From Variovorax beijingensis (lineage in GTDB: Bacteria; Pseudomonadota; Gammaproteobacteria; Burkholderiales; Burkholderiaceae_C): DNA of 64,000 nucleotides. The notes below the pieces were generated by a model. That model saw only the letters and a list, made by a program, of their open reading frames with translations. It was not told where the DNA came from and did not search any database. A program made the translations under genes and the position numbers. This document shows positions 61,423 through 64,000 of this stretch, piece by piece; positions within the stretch are counted from its first letter, which is position 1, and each line of letters starts with the position of its first letter. The stretch is from assembly GCF_003951285.1 (NCBI RefSeq), contig NZ_RXFQ01000011.1:62001-126000 (forward strand). Reading direction: 5' to 3'.

Positions 61423-61757
61423 GGCGTCCCACTCTGCACTAGGTCTCCTTCACACCGAGCGACGGCTGAATTTCAACCATCTTTGTGACCACGGTCATGC
61501 TGCCCGTCTCGTTCATCGTTCCGTCGATCCGGTGCGGCAGGCGTGTGTCGTAAAAGTTGGTGAGTCTGCGTCAAAGCGATTTGTTGGCCCGCTCGAGTGG
61601 AGAGTCTAGGATGGGCATGAAAGCGAAAAATTAGGGCTACGGTGGCCAGCGACAATTATCTTGAGCGGCGGCGGCGGCTCAAAGTAGTTGACGCCGGGCA
61701 GGCTACGGCTATCAATGCGAGCCCCCGACTTCAACAGCAGGCTTCTTGAAGCTTGAG
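61423..61757. other. Convergent intergenic region, no intact gene
   Basis: 335 bp between two converging genes. A possible short stem TTGAGC with GCTCAA (61661-61682) encloses a GCGGCGGCGG tract. The minus-strand frames read partial peptides (for example SPLERANKSL, then a stop), which could be the remains of a gene, but I identify none. I see nothing else. Confidence 0.5.
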
Positions 61758-62636
61758 CTACACCAATACGCTCACCGGCGCCGCGACGCTGTCGCGTGCC
61801 ACCAATTGCTCCTGCCAGCGGGGAATGGAGAACGGCCCACCTCGATGTCCGAGGTCTTCGACCACAGTAGCCGCCCAAGTGGCATCAACTACCGCGCAAC
61901 CTTGTGCCCTCAGCCGATTGCTGAGCATCTGCTCGTTGAAAATCGCAAGCACCTTGCTCTCGAAAAAAGGCAACGTCGTAGCGTCGAGCCTGAAGCGCGA
62001 GTGCCATTCGACCCCCTGCTCGGTACCGTCGCCTGTCAGCCAGCCAAGAATGTTCTTTCGATAGCCGGGCGAAATTGGCGCCTCTTTCAAGAACGGCTCC
62101 GTGGGATCTCCCGAAAAAAAGGTCTCCTTGCTGGTCACACTTACCAATGACCTCAAGAGTCTGATCTCGGCAGGCGGAAGAAAGACGAATGATGTTCTGA
62201 GCCACGACTGAGAACCCACGCCCAGCAGCGTCACCGACTCGTTGTAGTAGTCAACATGGCCCAGCGCCACACTGCGCCCCCGCATGAGGTTCAACATCCG
62301 CTCGCTGAAGCGATCTAGGTAGTCCACGTACAGCTGTCTGAATGCGGAAGTGGCAAGGTGCACGAAGTCGAAGTCGTCGAGGCGCGAGCCTAGGTAAGCG
62401 ATGGCACTATCCCAGGCAGAGAATTCCCAGGCAGCATTGGATCCACCGATCAGTGTCACGCCGCCATCAAGGCGTTCTTCGTGTGACGGGGGCAGCGCGT
62501 TGTCAACGACGATGAAGGTATGCTCGATCTGCGGGAGGCGCTGTTCGAACAGCGCCCGAAGATCGGCCACAGCGGATTGATATTTAGCGGTGCCGTGGCG
62601 GGCCATAAGCGTGGCAATCCGCAGTTTTGGGGTCAT
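61758..62636 (-). CDS. Uncharacterised glycan-locus protein
   Basis: A 292-aa soluble protein. The start at 62636 (MTPKLRIATLMARHGTAKYQ) overlaps the upstream glycosyltransferase stop by four bases; another ATG at 62648 is possible. The sequence FDFVHLATSAFRQLYVDYLD and the GDPTEPFLKEAPISPGYRKN stretch are not from a family I can name. A glycosyltransferase-like fold is suggested by DNALPPSHEERLDGGVTLIG, which resembles a GT-A sugar-nucleotide start, but this is weak. Coupled translation suggests it acts with the neighbouring GT4. Confidence 0.6.
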   Translation of the reverse strand: MTPKLRIATLMARHGTAKYQSAVADLRALFEQRLPQIEHTFIVVDNALPPSHEERLDGGVTLIGGSNAAWEFSAWDSAIAYLGSRLDDFDFVHLATSAFRQLYVDYLDRFSERMLNLMRGRSVALGHVDYYNESVTLLGVGSQSWLRTSFVFLPPAEIRLLRSLVSVTSKETFFSGDPTEPFLKEAPISPGYRKNILGWLTGDGTEQGVEWHSRFRLDATTLPFFESKVLAIFNEQMLSNRLRAQGCAVVDATWAATVVEDLGHRGGPFSIPRWQEQLVARDSVAAPVSVLV

Positions 62637-64000
62637 AGCTTCATCCATGTCAAGGTATGTTCTCGCTCCGTCCAACGCACAATGTCGGTGCGATGTAGGC
62701 ATTCCTCGACAAAATCGAGCAGGTCCAACGCATAGCTGTGCCAGTTCGGGGGACGCACGCCATTGGTGAGTGCGGTAGCGCAAGACAGTTCGTTCACCGG
62801 CAAGCCCGCCAACACTCGGCCCAGGCCCTCGACCAAGGAAACCTTATCGTCGAACTCGATCATCCGGCCGGGCAAGCATGAATGCGCAGCAATCTCGTCC
62901 CATAAGGCGGATTTTCGAACCAGCACGGAACGTCCGTAGGCAAGGCTCTCCACCACCGGCAGCCCGAAGCCCTCATAGTGCGACGGAAACACCACCGCCT
63001 GCGCAGTTGCGATCAGCCTGTGAACCTCGTCGCCCGATACCTGTCCGCTCGGCACGTATTCGACCCGCGGCAGCGCACAAGAGGCCGCACCAAGAACCAT
63101 GAATTTCTGCAAGGGGAAGGCATCCGACAAGATCTGCAATGTCGGCACTAGGTCCTTATGGTCGTAGTCGTTGCCAAACAGCAGCACATGATCGAGTGGC
63201 GCGTGCGCACCAACTGCAGGATCCGAGTGGTCGTTGCCATCGAGACTCAGGTGGATGACTCTCTCCTGCACGCACGGCTTCACCGGAAATCTCGGCTGGA
63301 ACCGCTGGCGGCTAAAAGACGAAATGTAGGCAAGCCCATCCGCGTGCGCGGCGATGAAACGCCAAGTTTCTTCCACGCGAAGGTCGACTGCATACAGCAC
63401 ATCCCAGGCAATGGTGTCCAGGATGTTGAAGATATTGACCAGCGCGTGGCGATGCAGCTGCGCCACGGTTTCCAGCGCCCACGGCTGATTGGGCATCAGG
63501 GCCGCCGCGTATGCGCCTGCAATATCGCCATGCGCATGGACAAGACTGGGATAACGCTCGGCCAAACCGTGAAATCTCGCAGCCTCGGACTGGCTTTGGA
63601 CAACAACTTCCCAAGATGGGTGTTCGACCGACGAAAGGCCGTCGAGCAAACCCAGCATCACTTGCGATGTGCCGTTGTGAATGGCGGACATGCCACGGAA
63701 ATCGAGCAGAAGGCGCTTCGGCTGGCGCACTGGTGGATGCGCTGCAGCCAAGAGTTGCTCCAGCCGCCGGTGCGCACGGCGTTCGATCTCGGCACCTGCA
63801 CGTATGTGGTCAGGATACCTGTCGAGCAGTGTCGCCATGTCGGCTGATTCGAGTTGCGGGTAGGCCAGCCGGTGCGCATCTTCGCTGGAATCCACGGGCA
63901 GGGTGACAACCGCCCTATTGGAGACCGCATTTCGGTAGCCCTTGCGTCTTGCCCGGCACAACCCCAGGGCGAGCGCACCAGTCAAACTGCGAAATGGCCC
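62633..64000 (-). CDS. GT4 family glycosyltransferase, amino end beyond right edge
   Basis: At least 455 residues are visible; the frame is open to base 64000, so the gene continues outside. The carboxy part is a GT4 GT-B domain: DHVLLFGNDYDHKDLVPTLQ, then FPSHYEGFGLPVVESLAYG with the E-x7-E motif that binds the nucleotide sugar. The visible amino part looks like part of a larger protein. It is coupled by four bases to the small protein downstream. Retaining chemistry and a cytoplasmic place are inferred from the family. Confidence 0.85.
   Translation of the reverse strand, partial: GPFRSLTGALALGLCRARRKGYRNAVSNRAVVTLPVDSSEDAHRLAYPQLESADMATLLDRYPDHIRAGAEIERRAHRRLEQLLAAAHPPVRQPKRLLLDFRGMSAIHNGTSQVMLGLLDGLSSVEHPSWEVVVQSQSEAARFHGLAERYPSLVHAHGDIAGAYAAALMPNQPWALETVAQLHRHALVNIFNILDTIAWDVLYAVDLRVEETWRFIAAHADGLAYISSFSRQRFQPRFPVKPCVQERVIHLSLDGNDHSDPAVGAHAPLDHVLLFGNDYDHKDLVPTLQILSDAFPLQKFMVLGAASCALPRVEYVPSGQVSGDEVHRLIATAQAVVFPSHYEGFGLPVVESLAYGRSVLVRKSALWDEIAAHSCLPGRMIEFDDKVSLVEGLGRVLAGLPVNELSCATALTNGVRPPNWHSYALDLLDFVEECLHRTDIVRWTEREHTLTWMKL

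Noticed and set aside
1..64000. CRISPR arrays, tRNA, rRNA, prophage or insertion sequence
   Set aside because: No regular spaced repeats, cloverleaf-like sequences, rRNA cores or transposase motifs were seen.

Overview
The window is GC-rich double-stranded chromosomal DNA, very probably from a betaproteobacterium of the Comamonadaceae (Variovorax-like). The evidence is the roughly 70% GC coding style, two Bug-type periplasmic receptors, a leucine/amide-type ABC transporter set, a FadR/TRAP sugar-acid cluster, a SlmA-type regulator and argB. The genus is an inference from gene content. I found no rRNA, tRNA, CRISPR array or insertion sequence. Both edges cut genes: an acyl-CoA dehydrogenase on the left and a glycosyltransferase on the right.

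Region 1 (1-2762) holds an acyl-CoA dehydrogenase end with a TetR regulator, then an SDR oxidoreductase divergent from a LysR regulator with a T-N11-A type operator between them. Region 2 (2772-19867, minus strand) is one long, tightly overlapped catabolic operon. In transcription order it encodes a GntR/UTRA regulator, a complete Liv-type ABC importer, a Bug receptor, an aconitase-type hydratase (large and small subunits), an MmgE/PrpD protein, a second Bug receptor, HyuB and HyuA, an isochorismatase-fold protein lacking the usual cysteine, a fumarate-reductase-like flavoprotein and an isocitrate lyase/PEP mutase-family lyase. Ring or imide opening, amide hydrolysis, hydration and C-C cleavage fit an undescribed route for a substituted maleimide, maleamate or related dicarboxylate. 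That substrate is my hypothesis.

Region 3 (19990-28977) is a second, divergent catabolic unit. An FAH-family hydrolase and two SDR dehydrogenases lie on the minus strand; a FadR regulator, a TRAP transporter, a UxaA-family sugar-acid dehydratase and an Ldh2-type dehydrogenase lie on the plus strand. It resembles non-phosphorylative aldonate (fuconate or pentonate) catabolism. Region 4 (28982-33729) contains an EamA transporter, the DUF2182 and DUF1326 pair, a catalase and slmA, with a 22-bp perfect palindrome in front of DUF1326.

Region 5 (33850-64000) is a cell-surface glycan locus with argB embedded in it. It has galE, ManC, Gmd and Rmd (GDP-mannose to GDP-D-rhamnose), a Wzm/Wzt ABC exporter whose ATPase is short, a WecA/WbpL-like initiating transferase, an OafA-type O-acyltransferase with an SGNH domain, several GT2 and GT4 enzymes, and two very large multidomain proteins. 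One (1476 aa) joins methyltransferase, coiled coil, GT, GT2 and methyltransferase; the other (1349 aa) joins GT2, GT2, a repeat-like module and GT4. Together they suggest an ABC-exported, D-rhamnose-containing O-polysaccharide or capsule that is methylated and acetylated. Base composition falls toward the right end, as is usual for transferred glycan genes.
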